This document shows, one piece after another, positions 1-12,353 of a DNA stretch of 64,000 nucleotides (position 1 is the first letter of the stretch; each line of letters begins with the position of its first letter). The translations under genes were made by a program, and so were the position numbers. This DNA is from JABAQJ01 sp046327745. Its GTDB lineage: Bacteria > Gemmatimonadota > Gemmatimonadetes > Gemmatimonadales > Gemmatimonadaceae. The notes below the pieces were generated by a model, which had not been told where the DNA came from, searched no databases, and saw only the letters and a list, made by a program, of their open reading frames with translations. The DNA lies in assembly GCA_046327745.1 (NCBI GenBank), contig JAXLXV010000017.1, positions 62,001 through 126,000 of the forward strand, given 5' to 3'.

Positions 1-3827
<3,827 letters not shown>

Positions 3828-4105
3828 GACCCGATCTGCCGCCAAGGGTCCAAGACCGTCGACGGCAGCGCCGAGCGCTCAGTTGACGAAGCTGCATGTC
3901 GTCCGTGAAATGGATGAAAGGCCGGGCACCCCGGGTGCCGTCGCACGCGGGATCGCTACCCATTGGATGACGATGCTCCGTGGTGGCAGGACACACTTTA
4001 GCCCGGTTGGCGCGTGGCGTGAGCAGTCTCACATCGTCATATATCAGTTTCGGACGCTCTGCCGGGCGCCGACAGTCGGCTTCATGGTCACTTCACGAGG
4101 AACAC

Positions 4106-5803
4106 ATGCACGTGATTCGCTTTCGGACGTGGGCGGCGGCCGTTGCGCTAGGCACGGCGTTTTTCGGGATGGGCGGTTGCCAGAAATCAGGCGAGCCGGG
4201 CGCTGGAGCCGCAGGACCGGATGGGGGCACGGTGATTGTCGCTGCTGCCGCGGAGGCTGAGACCCTGCTGCCCCCATTGGTGCAGACGACGGCCGCGAAG
4301 CAGATCGTCGACCTGGTCTTCGATTTTCTCGCCGACATCGGTCCGAACCTGAATACGGTGGGCGACGCGGGGTTCACGCCTCGGTTGGCGTCTTCTTGGG
4401 ATTGGTCCGCTGATTCCAGCGCCATCACCTTTCACGTGAATCCGAAGGCGCGTTGGCACGATGGCCGGCCGGTCACGGGCGCCGACGTGGCTTTCAGTTA
4501 TGACCTGTCGGCCGATCCGGTGGTTGAGTCATACATCCGAACGAACTTGCCGGCGATGGACTCTGTGCGGACGCCGGATTCCCTGTCCGTCACCTTCTAC
4601 TACAAGAAGAAGACGCCCGAGCGGTTCTACCAGCTCGTGTACAACCTGTGGATCCTGCCGAAGCATCTGCTGGACACCCTGGATCGCAAGCAACTCGCCT
4701 CGTCGGCATTCGCCCGGAATCCGGTGGGTTCGGGACCCTTCAAGTTTGCGCGATGGGATGCGCGCAGCGCCATTGAGGTCGACGCCAACACCGAGTATGC
4801 CCTCGGTCGCCCGCACCTGGATCGCGTGGTGTTCGCTATTTCCGGCGACTTGGGCACGGCGGCCAATCGTGTTGCGGCTGGCGAGGCCGACGTTGTGGAG
4901 ATGATCCGACCGGAGACGCAGGACGTCCTGGCGAAGAGTGGCAAGGTTCGCTTCCTGAGATACGGCGGCTGGGATGCGTTTTACCTGGCGTTCAACCTGA
5001 GGAACCCAGCCAACCGCAATGCCCCACATCCCATTCTGGCTGACCGGGGGGTTCGTGAGGCCATCGCGATGGCGATTGATCGGCCGGCTGCAGTGCGCAA
5101 CGTGTTCGACACGCTCGCGACGCTGATGGAAGGCCCCTTCGTGCGCGCTCACTTCTCGGCCGACACCTCCTTGCACCAGCTGCCGCATGACTCGGTGCGG
5201 GCCATGCATGTCCTGGATTCCCTGGGGTGGAAGGACACGAACGGCGACGGCATCCGAGATCGCGGCGGCAAACCGTTGCGGCTGGACGTGGTGGTTCCGT
5301 CCACCAGTTTGGCGCGCCGCCGAATGGCGGCGATCATGCAGGAGCAGTGCAAGAAGGTGGGTATCGACATCACCGTGCGCGAAGTTGAGCCTGCCGCGAT
5401 GTCGAAGATGATGAACGAGGGAGCCTTCGATGTCGTGATCAATGGCTGGCACTTCGATCCGAGTCCGGCTTCGGTCAGCCAGAGTTGGGGCGCCAATGAC
5501 CTCAACACCAATTCGAACATCGGTCGCTACAAGAACGCTCACGCGGACTCGTTGATGAAACTGGTGGTCGAAGAGCCGAATCCAGCCAAGGCGCGGGCCC
5601 TCTACGCCGAGATTTACCGGACGATCGTGGCCGATGTCCCCGCCGTCTTCCTCTGGGAGCTGACCGGCAACGCCGCTGTGCAGAAGCGCATTGACGTTCC
5701 CTCATTGAGGGGAGATGCCTGGTGGGCAACGATCCCCAAGTGGAGCGTGCCAGCCGGACAGCGGATCGATCGCGACAAGGTGGGTCTTCCGGCTAAGCCG
5801 TAG
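4106..5803 (+). CDS. ABC transporter solute-binding lipoprotein, family 5 (DppA/OppA-like)
   Basis: This 565-residue protein is the extracytoplasmic binding component of a peptide/nickel-type ABC importer. It opens with a lipoprotein signal (R5, R7, hydrophobic stretch, lipobox GMGGC with C25), so it should be lipid-anchored. Typical family-5 features follow: RWHDGRPVTGADVAFSY, PVGSGPFKF, and DTNGDGIRDRGGKPL. The length matches the family. ATG at 4106 was chosen over upstream in-frame starts because it begins the lipoprotein signal and has ACGAGGA just upstream. No permease or ATPase is adjacent, and a strong terminator follows, so it is transcribed alone. The substrate cannot be read from sequence. 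A paralogous binding protein lies at 47891-49534 and permeases at 54373-56117; whether this copy shares them is unknown. Confidence 0.9.
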   Translation: MHVIRFRTWAAAVALGTAFFGMGGCQKSGEPGAGAAGPDGGTVIVAAAAEAETLLPPLVQTTAAKQIVDLVFDFLADIGPNLNTVGDAGFTPRLASSWDWSADSSAITFHVNPKARWHDGRPVTGADVAFSYDLSADPVVESYIRTNLPAMDSVRTPDSLSVTFYYKKKTPERFYQLVYNLWILPKHLLDTLDRKQLASSAFARNPVGSGPFKFARWDARSAIEVDANTEYALGRPHLDRVVFAISGDLGTAANRVAAGEADVVEMIRPETQDVLAKSGKVRFLRYGGWDAFYLAFNLRNPANRNAPHPILADRGVREAIAMAIDRPAAVRNVFDTLATLMEGPFVRAHFSADTSLHQLPHDSVRAMHVLDSLGWKDTNGDGIRDRGGKPLRLDVVVPSTSLARRRMAAIMQEQCKKVGIDITVREVEPAAMSKMMNEGAFDVVINGWHFDPSPASVSQSWGANDLNTNSNIGRYKNAHADSLMKLVVEEPNPAKARALYAEIYRTIVADVPAVFLWELTGNAAVQKRIDVPSLRGDAWWATIPKWSVPAGQRIDRDKVGLPAKP

Positions 5804-5814
5804 CGCGGTGTGAT

Positions 5815-5857
5815 CCCCGAAACCCCGGCGAGTACGCTGGGGTTTCGGGCATTTTGT
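5815..5857 (+). terminator. Rho-independent-type terminator
   Basis: There is a perfect 11-bp stem (CCCGAAACCCC at 5816-5826 paired with GGGGTTTCGGG at 5839-5849) with a 12-nt loop, followed by CATTTTGT. It sits 12 bases after the stop of the solute-binding protein and separates it from the next operon. Confidence 0.8.
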
Positions 5858-5881
5858 ACCCTTCGCTAGTCACGTTGCTCG

Positions 5882-7027
5882 GTGCCTTCTTTGGCCGTCT
5901 ATGAACGAGCCGAAGAACGCCGTCCCGGAGCCGTCTTGCGACCTGTTGTCATCACGTTCGCCTTATGTGCCCTCCTTGGTTGTGCCAGGGAGTCATCTCC
6001 GGTCTGGATCGGGACCGCTGGTCCGTGGGATGAAGGGTACGGCCAGATGAACAAGCGCGGCATCGACCTGGCGATTGAAGAAGTGAATGGCAAGGGAGGC
6101 GTCCGTGGCCGGCCCCTTCGGCTGCTGGCTCGCAATGACGAGGCCGACGGCGTTCGTGCCACCTCGATCGCCTCCGAATTCTTCGAAAACTCAGACGTCG
6201 TCGGGGTGGTGGGGCACGTGACGTCAGGCGCCATGGTCGCCGCGGCGCGCATTTACGACCAAGGTCTTCCGGCAGTTGCAACAACCGTCTCCACGCCCGA
6301 CCTGAGCGGCATGTCGACGTTTGTCTTCCGCGTGATCTCCAGCGACTCGGTAAATGGCGCGGACCTGGCGCATTTTGCCAAGCGGCGCGGATTTCACACG
6401 GCGTCTATCCTGTACGAAAACAACGCGTACGGTCGTGGGCTGGCGGCGGCGTTCGCCCGCGGATTCGACGGCGTCATCCTCTCTTCCGACCCGATCCCGA
6501 GCACTGATTCGGCCGTGTTTGAGCCGTACGTGGCGTACTTGGCCACGCGAAAGCCGGATGTGGTGTTTGTGGCTGGCACCGAGGGTTCTGGCAAGGCGGT
6601 CTTGCGCGAGGCGCGACACCACGCCCTCAAGAGTGCCTTTATCGGCGGCGACGGCTGGGCCGGTGTGGTAGCTGACGGTGCCGCCGACGGGGCATATGTC
6701 GGCACTCCCTTCACGGCGAAGGACGATCGCCCCGATGCCCAACGGTTCGTGCAGGCGTTTCGGCAACGCTATCACATGGACCCCGATGGCCACGCCGCGC
6801 TCGCGTACGATGCCACCATGCTGTTGATCACGGCCATCAGCAAGGCGGGGGCCGATCGGCAGGCCATCCGCGATTGGCTAGCCGCCCTTGGGCCGGAAAC
6901 AGCGTATCCCGGTGTGACCGGACCACTGCGCTTCCTTCCCACCGGTGATGTCGCCGGCAAGGGCATCGTTGTCACGCAGGTGCGCGATGGCGTGTTGATC
7001 CCCCTGACCGGGGATGGGCGCTCATGA
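5882..7027 (+). CDS. LivJ-like periplasmic binding lipoprotein (Peripla_BP_6), coupled to a chemoreceptor
   Basis: This is a branched-chain amino-acid-type receptor of 381 residues. After a basic N-terminus and a hydrophobic stretch comes a lipobox-like ALLGC, so it is probably a lipoprotein. The body shows the usual fold markers: NKRGIDLAIEEVNGKGGV, GVVGHVTSGAMVAAA, and a late ALAYDATMLL segment. GTG at 5882 gives the full frame; TTG at 5936 would give a more compact signal peptide and is a real alternative. No LivH/M/G/F genes follow. Instead its stop overlaps the start of a methyl-accepting chemotaxis protein by four bases (ATGA). Inference: it may work as the ligand-sensing partner of that receptor rather than as a transport component. 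The ligand is unknown. Confidence 0.85.
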   Translation: MPSLAVYERAEERRPGAVLRPVVITFALCALLGCARESSPVWIGTAGPWDEGYGQMNKRGIDLAIEEVNGKGGVRGRPLRLLARNDEADGVRATSIASEFFENSDVVGVVGHVTSGAMVAAARIYDQGLPAVATTVSTPDLSGMSTFVFRVISSDSVNGADLAHFAKRRGFHTASILYENNAYGRGLAAAFARGFDGVILSSDPIPSTDSAVFEPYVAYLATRKPDVVFVAGTEGSGKAVLREARHHALKSAFIGGDGWAGVVADGAADGAYVGTPFTAKDDRPDAQRFVQAFRQRYHMDPDGHAALAYDATMLLITAISKAGADRQAIRDWLAALGPETAYPGVTGPLRFLPTGDVAGKGIVVTQVRDGVLIPLTGDGRS

Positions 7028-8742
7028 GCGCACGGTCCACCCTGATGTCGCTGCGCTCGATCCGTCAGCGCCTCTTCTACGGCTTTGGGATGCTGGTGGC
7101 GCTGTTCGTGGCCGCCGGGCTCGTTGGGCGTGCGACGATCGGCACGATGTCGGCCGTGATCGGCGAAACGTTAGGCGACGTCCAGGACAACGCCCAGTTG
7201 TCGGCCCGGTTGTCGGCGAGTGTGTCGCGCGAACTCGGCGCGGCCCAACGGTACGTCGAACTCCGTGACTCGCTTTCGCACCGTGAGGTACAAGAGTACG
7301 GCTCGGACGCTCACGCAGCGCTTCGTACGATGAACCTGCAAGGTGGCGCAACCACCCAAGGCGTGGCACTCATCGCGCGCATCGACGATCGGCTTTCGCA
7401 CGTGGAAATCCGCTTCTCGCTCGCGCATCGTCTGGCCGACCTTGGTCGGCATGGCGAAGCGGACGCCGTAGCCAGCGCCGTTCGTCCGGAGATGGACGCC
7501 CTCCAGACGGACCTGCAGTCACTCGCCCAGCTCAAGGCCCGTGAGGTGACGGCGGCTTCTGGTCGCTTGCGTCGCGATGTGGACCGACGCGGTGCTTGGA
7601 TGCTCATCGCGATTTTTGCCGCCGTGCTCCTCGGCCTGTTCGTGGTGTATGGCACCGTGACCTGGATCTCACGGCCGTTGCGGCAGCTCGTCGCGCAGGC
7701 CCGCGCCCTGTCCGACGGAAACTTCGGCGTGCGCACCACGGGGGATCTGCCCGGTGAATTCCAGGAGCTGGCCGACGCCATGAACACCGCGGGTGAATCG
7801 CTGGCCCGCGTGGTGTCCGTCACGTCCAGCACGGCCGACGACGTCGCCAACTCGGCGCGGGAACTGGCGAACGTCTCAGAGCAAATCTCAGCGTCTGCCA
7901 GCCAGATGGCGTCTTCGATGACCGAGATCTCGTCGGGTGCCGAGAGCCAGGTCCGTCAGCTCCGATCGGTCGACGACGGGCTGCGCGCCATCCGATCGTC
8001 TGCCGAAGATGTGTTGCAGGGCGCTGGTGAAGTGACCGCGTTGGCCGCGGGCATCGAGGAGACCGCGCAGTCCAAGCGAACGGAAATCGAACGTGCGCTG
8101 GAGATCCTGACGACGGTGCGTCGCACCGTCGGTGAGGCCGCGACGGAGGTCGAAGCCCTGGATTCGACGGCCGCGGACATCGATAAGTTCGTCGCCACCG
8201 TCAGCCGCATCGCCGAGCAGACGGACTTGCTGGCCTTGAACGCAGCCATCGAAGCGGCACGGGCCGGCGCGGCGGGTCGCGGCTTTGCCGTGGTCGCCGA
8301 CGAGGTGCGTAAGTTAGCCGAGCAAGCCCAGGCGGCCGCGGAGGACGTGGTGCAGCTGACGAAGGTGGTCACGACCCGCGTCGCCAGCACCACCCGCGCC
8401 ATGGAAAGTGGCGTGACGCAGGTGGCGGAAATCGAACAGGTCTCGCATGACATCGACAGCGCGCTCACCGCGATCGGGGGCGCCGCCAAGCGCACGCGCG
8501 AGGCGGCTGGATCCGTTGCGGCGCAAGCCGATCGCAACGTGCAGATCGTGGGCAGCGCGGCGAAGGGGGTCCAGTCGATCGCCAAGACCGCCGAGGGGCA
8601 CGCGGCAGCAGCCCAGCAGGTTAGTGCCTCCACGCAGGAACAGAGTGCTGCCTGCGAGCAGATGTCGTCCGCCTCCACGCAACTACTTCAGGGATCCGAG
8701 CAACTCCGCGAGCTGGTGGGCGGGCTGCAGGCCGTAGCCTAA
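7024..8742 (+). CDS. Methyl-accepting chemotaxis protein (4HB-type sensor, HAMP, MA domain)
   Basis: A transmembrane chemoreceptor of 572 residues. A first membrane segment (about 17-35) is followed by a helical extracytoplasmic region (about 36-188) of four-helix-bundle type, a second membrane segment (about 191-212), a HAMP domain starting SRPLRQLVAQA, and a signalling domain with the conserved hairpin tip EQTDLLALNAAIEAARAG and GRGFAVVADEVRKLAEQ (about 398-436), which docks CheW/CheA. Its ATG overlaps the stop of the upstream binding lipoprotein, so the two are probably made in fixed proportion. The frame ends within a GCCTAAC motif. No CheA/CheW/CheY genes are in the window, so it must signal to an array encoded elsewhere. 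Confidence 0.95.
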   Translation: MSARSTLMSLRSIRQRLFYGFGMLVALFVAAGLVGRATIGTMSAVIGETLGDVQDNAQLSARLSASVSRELGAAQRYVELRDSLSHREVQEYGSDAHAALRTMNLQGGATTQGVALIARIDDRLSHVEIRFSLAHRLADLGRHGEADAVASAVRPEMDALQTDLQSLAQLKAREVTAASGRLRRDVDRRGAWMLIAIFAAVLLGLFVVYGTVTWISRPLRQLVAQARALSDGNFGVRTTGDLPGEFQELADAMNTAGESLARVVSVTSSTADDVANSARELANVSEQISASASQMASSMTEISSGAESQVRQLRSVDDGLRAIRSSAEDVLQGAGEVTALAAGIEETAQSKRTEIERALEILTTVRRTVGEAATEVEALDSTAADIDKFVATVSRIAEQTDLLALNAAIEAARAGAAGRGFAVVADEVRKLAEQAQAAAEDVVQLTKVVTTRVASTTRAMESGVTQVAEIEQVSHDIDSALTAIGGAAKRTREAAGSVAAQADRNVQIVGSAAKGVQSIAKTAEGHAAAAQQVSASTQEQSAACEQMSSASTQLLQGSEQLRELVGGLQAVA

Positions 8743-8763
8743 CGACTCGACGGGGCGTGCCTC

Positions 8764-9573
8764 TTACCGCCCCGGGGTTCCTCGCTTGGGCTGGCTAGCG
8801 ACCCACTTGGCTGGATCAAAGACATCCGGCGACAGCACATCGTTCACCGTGGCGTCGTAGTAGTCCTCCCGGAAGAACAGGCGGCCGTCGCGATAGAACT
8901 GGATCTGGAAGGCCACCGGATACCCGCCAACGGACTGATACGCTCCCAGCCGAATGTCCGTCACGGTCGTCCGTTGGGGAGTCACCTGCTTCTGAATGAT
9001 GCGGCGGACGAGCAACGAATCGGCGTCCACCCAGAATTGCGAAGACGTCGTATCACCGGCGGGTGCACCCACCACCCACATGGCCTGCCCACCCGCCGAG
9101 TCGCGCCTAACGATCGACGTCTTGAAGCCGAGGGAGTCCAACTGGTACGCACTGGTGTCCACCGGCTGCACGTACACATCGGCAATCAGGATCAAGGCGG
9201 GATTCCATCCACCCTGTGAAGCCGCCGCCTTGCCGTTCAGGAATGACGTGACGCGATTCGCCGCGTACACCACTCCGCTGTGATCCGACAACGGCGTGTA
9301 ATCGATCCGCAAACGACCGGGAACCGCCAAGTACTCGTGCCACACACCTCGGGTCTCGCGGCCCGACGCAGAATACGTCACCGTGCGCTGTGAGAAGGAA
9401 AGCGTCGAGAACCATTTGCCCGCATACCGGTTGTTCATGGCGCGCAGCACCCCTCGGCCGTCCACAATCGGCGGTGGCGCTGGCGGCGCACCCGTCGTGA
9501 CCACCACCGCCGGCTGGTGGCACGCCGTCAGCGCCGCGGCGCCGGTGATCGCAAGAAGGCGGGAGTGTTTCAT
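8764..9573 (-). CDS. Lipoprotein with LolA/LppX-like fold, function unknown
   Basis: A 269-residue protein with a lipoprotein signal (basic MKHSR, hydrophobic core, lipobox LTAC, C18), a proline-rich linker (GAPPAPPPIVDG), and a beta-rich domain. It has strand-like segments such as TLSFSQRTVTYSASG and YLAVPGRLRIDYTP, which resemble outer-membrane lipoprotein-sorting/carrier proteins that bind acyl chains in a half-barrel. It is transcribed towards the chemoreceptor gene; the two stops are 21 bp apart. It is divergent from queC. It lacks enough recognisable signature to assign a role in lipoprotein transport, so this is a fold-level call only. Confidence 0.6.
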   Translation of the reverse strand: MKHSRLLAITGAAALTACHQPAVVVTTGAPPAPPPIVDGRGVLRAMNNRYAGKWFSTLSFSQRTVTYSASGRETRGVWHEYLAVPGRLRIDYTPLSDHSGVVYAANRVTSFLNGKAAASQGGWNPALILIADVYVQPVDTSAYQLDSLGFKTSIVRRDSAGGQAMWVVGAPAGDTTSSQFWVDADSLLVRRIIQKQVTPQRTTVTDIRLGAYQSVGGYPVAFQIQFYRDGRLFFREDYYDATVNDVLSPDVFDPAKWVASQPKRGTPGR

Positions 9574-9663
9574 TGAATGCGTGGCAGGCGTGCAAGGCGC
9601 GATACCGCCGACCCTGAGGGTCGGCTAGCTTCCCGACGATAACATCCCGCCGCAGCCGTGCCT

Positions 9664-10365
9664 ATGCCCGTCCCCGCCCGCCCGGCCGTCCTACTCCTCA
9701 GTGGCGGCCTCGATTCCACGACCCTGCTGGCTGTCGCCAAGCGGGACGGGTTTGCCGTGCACGCACTCACCTTTCGCTATGGTCAGCGCCATCAGCATGA
9801 GGTCGACGCCGCTCGACGGGTTGCCCAAGCAGGCGGTGTGACGCAGCACGTCGTGGCAGACATCGACCTGCGTACGTTCGGCGGATCCGCGCTCACATCA
9901 GAAGTCGACGTCCCGAAGGACCGTGATGTGTCTGCGGCAGCGGAGATTCCGGTGACGTACGTGCCGGCACGCAACACCATCTTCCTGTCATTCGCGCTGG
10001 CCTGGGCAGAAGTCTTGGGCGCCGCGGACATCTACATCGGCGTGAACGCGCTGGACTACTCGGGCTACCCCGACTGCCGACCGGCCTTCATCTCGGCATT
10101 CGAACAGATGGCGAACCTGGCGACGAAGGCGGCGATCGAAGGGCAGCGGATGCGCATTCGCACGCCACTGATCGAGCTGACGAAGGCCGACATCATTCGC
10201 CTTGGCACGACGCTCGGGGTCGACTACGGCATGACCACCAGCTGCTACGACCCTCAACCCACGGGAGAGGCCTGCGGACGTTGCGACGCCTGCCAGCTCC
10301 GACTGAAGGGGTTCGCCGAGGCCGGCCTGGCCGACCCCGTGGCGTACGCGGAGCGTCGGTCCTGA
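9664..10365 (+). CDS. queC: 7-cyano-7-deazaguanine (preQ0) synthase QueC
   Basis: QueC converts 7-carboxy-7-deazaguanine to preQ0 using ammonia and ATP, on the route to queuosine or archaeosine-type deazapurines. The N-terminal PP-loop ATP site LSGGLDSTT is present, as are TFRYGQRH and YVPARNTIFLS. A C-terminal zinc site has spacing C-x9-C-x2-C-x2-C, ending CGRCDACQLR. The length of 233 residues is normal. GTG at 9658 is in frame two codons earlier, but ATG at 9664 is preferred. It is first in a three-gene operon: its stop overlaps the queE start by one base (TGATG). Confidence 0.96.
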   Translation: MPVPARPAVLLLSGGLDSTTLLAVAKRDGFAVHALTFRYGQRHQHEVDAARRVAQAGGVTQHVVADIDLRTFGGSALTSEVDVPKDRDVSAAAEIPVTYVPARNTIFLSFALAWAEVLGAADIYIGVNALDYSGYPDCRPAFISAFEQMANLATKAAIEGQRMRIRTPLIELTKADIIRLGTTLGVDYGMTTSCYDPQPTGEACGRCDACQLRLKGFAEAGLADPVAYAERRS

Positions 10366-10994
10366 TGTACACCGTCAAGGAGATCTTCTATACGCTCCAG
10401 GGCGAAGGGGCACGCACAGGTCGCGCCGCCGTGTTCCTTCGCTTCAGCGGTTGCAACCTGTGGTCGGGGCGAGCGTCGGACCGGGCTACCGCCATCTGCC
10501 AGTTTTGCGATACCGACTTTGTCGGCGTTGGCCCTGACGGTGGACGCTTTGCCGACGCGGGGTCACTGGCAAATGCCGTCGCGGCCTGTTGGCCGCCGCA
10601 GCTAACCACGGGTCGATACGTCGTGTGTACCGGCGGCGAACCACTCCTGCAGCTGGACACCGCCTTGGTCGACGCCCTGCATGACCATGGCTTTGAGGTC
10701 GCCATCGAAACCAATGGCACCTTGCCCGCACCAGCCGGTGTTGACTGGATCTGCGTCAGCCCGAAATCGTCGGCTGCAATAGTGCAGAGGTCGGGACAGG
10801 AGTTGAAGCTGGTGTTCCCTCAGGCGGACGCGCCCCCATCTCGCTTTGCAGATTTCGACTTCGGTGAGTTCTACCTGCAGCCCATGGACGGACCGGACGT
10901 CGCAGCCAATACGTCACTCGCCGTCGCGTACTGCCTGGAGCACCCGCGCTGGAAGTTGTCCCTGCAAACTCACAAGCTGCTCGGCATTCGTTAG
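10365..10994 (+). CDS. queE: 7-carboxy-7-deazaguanine synthase QueE (radical SAM)
   Basis: QueE is the radical SAM enzyme that ring-contracts 6-carboxytetrahydropterin to 7-carboxy-7-deazaguanine. It has 209 residues. It opens with YTLQGEGARTGRAAVFLRF, then the iron-sulphur cluster cysteines in the pattern C-x14-C-x2-C (SGCNLW ... CQFCDTDF). This is the insertion variant known in some QueE enzymes rather than the plain CxxxCxxC. CTGGEPLLQLD and AIETNGT follow, typical SAM-contacting segments. ATG at 10365 was chosen because it overlaps the queC stop by one base and gives the normal family length; an earlier in-frame start would intrude into queC. queD follows after 3 bp. Confidence 0.96.
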   Translation: MYTVKEIFYTLQGEGARTGRAAVFLRFSGCNLWSGRASDRATAICQFCDTDFVGVGPDGGRFADAGSLANAVAACWPPQLTTGRYVVCTGGEPLLQLDTALVDALHDHGFEVAIETNGTLPAPAGVDWICVSPKSSAAIVQRSGQELKLVFPQADAPPSRFADFDFGEFYLQPMDGPDVAANTSLAVAYCLEHPRWKLSLQTHKLLGIR

Positions 10995-10997
10995 CTC

Positions 10998-11357
10998 ATG
11001 GAAATCTTCAAGGAATTCACCTTCGAGTCCGCGCACCGCCTTCCCAATGTGCCCGCCGACCATAAATGCGCGCGGCTGCACGGCCACTCGTTTCGCGTGC
11101 GTGTCTTTGTGCGTGGCGAGGTCGGTCTGCATACCGGATGGGTCATGGACTTCGGCGACATCTCGGCGGCCATCGCGCCCGTCCGCGAACAACTGGATCA
11201 CCGCTACCTGAACGAGATTCCCGGGTTGGAGAACCCCACCAGCGAGATGCTCGCCCGCTGGATCTGGCAGCGGCTGCAGCCTTCGTTGGGCGCGTTGTCG
11301 GCGATTGAACTGCATGAAACCTGCACGTCCGGCTGTGTGTATCGAGGCGAGGGCTGA
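10998..11357 (+). CDS. queD: 6-carboxy-5,6,7,8-tetrahydropterin synthase QueD
   Basis: QueD converts dihydroneopterin triphosphate to 6-carboxytetrahydropterin, the step before QueE. The protein has 119 residues, the compact bacterial size. Zinc ligands H13, H28 and H30 (HGH) and the catalytic C24 (HKCARLHGH) are visible, as are LDHRYLNE and the late HETCTSG glutamate segment. It completes the queC-queE-queD operon. The GTP cyclohydrolase (folE) needed before it and queF/tgt needed after it are not in this window. Confidence 0.96.
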   Translation: MEIFKEFTFESAHRLPNVPADHKCARLHGHSFRVRVFVRGEVGLHTGWVMDFGDISAAIAPVREQLDHRYLNEIPGLENPTSEMLARWIWQRLQPSLGALSAIELHETCTSGCVYRGEG

Positions 11358-11468
11358 TCGACGCACCGTTCTCGCGAATGGCGTGGATATGTGATCCAGA
11401 CCCACTTCCGCGGTGCCCAATCTCGGGTAGCTTCACGGAGCAGTATTCGTTCACTTTTGCCCGTCGGA

Positions 11469-12089
11469 ATGCGTCGCTCCCTCTTGCTCGCCGCGCTTGC
11501 CCTTTTCCTTCTGCCGCTCACGGCAGAGGCTCAGCGGTCGACGCGAGTGAGAAAGAAGCCCTTCGCCGCATTCTCCGAATCCGCCGAACGACTGAAGGAC
11601 AGCCTGTCGTCCAGAGTGGAAGCGATGACGCGGGCTCCGCTCATTGCCCCGTCGGTGGACCGCGAAACAGCGCTCCGCGATTCGATTGTCGCGGTGGCCC
11701 GCTCACAGATTGGCACGCCATATCGTCTGGGGGCTGAGCTACCAGGCAAGGCGTTCGACTGCAGCGGCTTCGTGCGTTACGTACTTGCCGCACTGCACCT
11801 GACACTGCCCCGAACAGCGCACGAGCAGTCGCAGGTTGGGCAACTCGTGGAACGCGACACCGCGGCGTTGCGTCCCGGCGACCTTATCGCGTGGGGCAGT
11901 GGTCGGCGAGTGACGCACATTGGCATCTACGTCGGGGATGGCCGCGTGGTGCACGCCTCAACCAGCAAGCGGCGTGTGGTCGAGTCCTCAATGGAAAGCG
12001 AAACCAGCTGGTTCCAACGCCGCTGGATGGGTGCTCGTCGCCTGCTCGCCGTCGAAGAAGTCGGCTCGGACTCGACGATCGTTCGCTGA
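11469..12089 (+). CDS. Secreted NlpC/P60 cell-wall hydrolase
   Basis: A peptidoglycan endopeptidase of the NlpC/P60 cysteine peptidase family. A Sec signal peptide (MRRSLLLAALALFLLPLTAEA) is followed by a helical linker and then the catalytic domain: GTPYRLG, nucleophile C98 in FDCSGFVRY, H150 in VTHIGIYVG and H162 in VVHAS as catalytic/third residues. It has 206 residues. ATG at 11469 begins the signal peptide exactly; longer in-frame starts would give an unlikely leader. It stands alone, about 110 bp after queD, and is presumably separately transcribed. No SH3 domains are seen. Confidence 0.9.
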   Translation: MRRSLLLAALALFLLPLTAEAQRSTRVRKKPFAAFSESAERLKDSLSSRVEAMTRAPLIAPSVDRETALRDSIVAVARSQIGTPYRLGAELPGKAFDCSGFVRYVLAALHLTLPRTAHEQSQVGQLVERDTAALRPGDLIAWGSGRRVTHIGIYVGDGRVVHASTSKRRVVESSMESETSWFQRRWMGARRLLAVEEVGSDSTIVR

Positions 12090-12282
12090 CACTGCGCGGG
12101 CGTCGGCCTCGCGCAATCGCAGCTCCACTTCCAAAATCTGTTCGCTTCAAACCGTCACGTCGCGGTTGGTGTCCGATTTTGGGACTGCGTTTCCCACTCT
12201 CGGGGGCTCCGATGCTGTTCGCGAGGGCAGACGGTCTGAGCTATCCCATTGACTGACAGCTTCTTGCAGAACTGAATCCCAC

Positions 12283-12298
12283 AGGCACGGCCCTTCCG
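12283..12298 (+). promoter_or_regulatory. Weak candidate sigma-54 promoter ahead of the MacAB-type operon
   Basis: AGGCACG-N4-TTCCG resembles the sigma-54 consensus TGGCACG-N4-TTGCA with correct -24/-12 spacing. The important -12 GC is CC here, so this is weak. It is worth recording because the operon downstream encodes an NtrC-type regulator. It lies 56 bp before the GTG start of the adaptor gene. Confidence 0.25.
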
Positions 12299-12353
12299 TA
12301 TAGCGCGTTGAGTATTCCTGAGGCTGAACTTTGACTGACAACCAGCACCAACA

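Noticed and set aside
4529..5542. A long minus-strand open frame opposite the first binding lipoprotein
   Set aside because: The plus strand carries clear family-5 binding-protein motifs through the same region.
8751..8774. Hairpin between the chemoreceptor and LolA-like genes
   Set aside because: The 7-bp stem CGGGGCG/CGCCCCG overlaps the end of the minus-strand gene and has no T-run.
9607..9625. preQ1 riboswitch in the queC leader
   Set aside because: There is a perfect 8-bp hairpin (GCCGACCC-TGA-GGGTCGGC), but no A-rich 3' tail to form the preQ1 pseudoknot.
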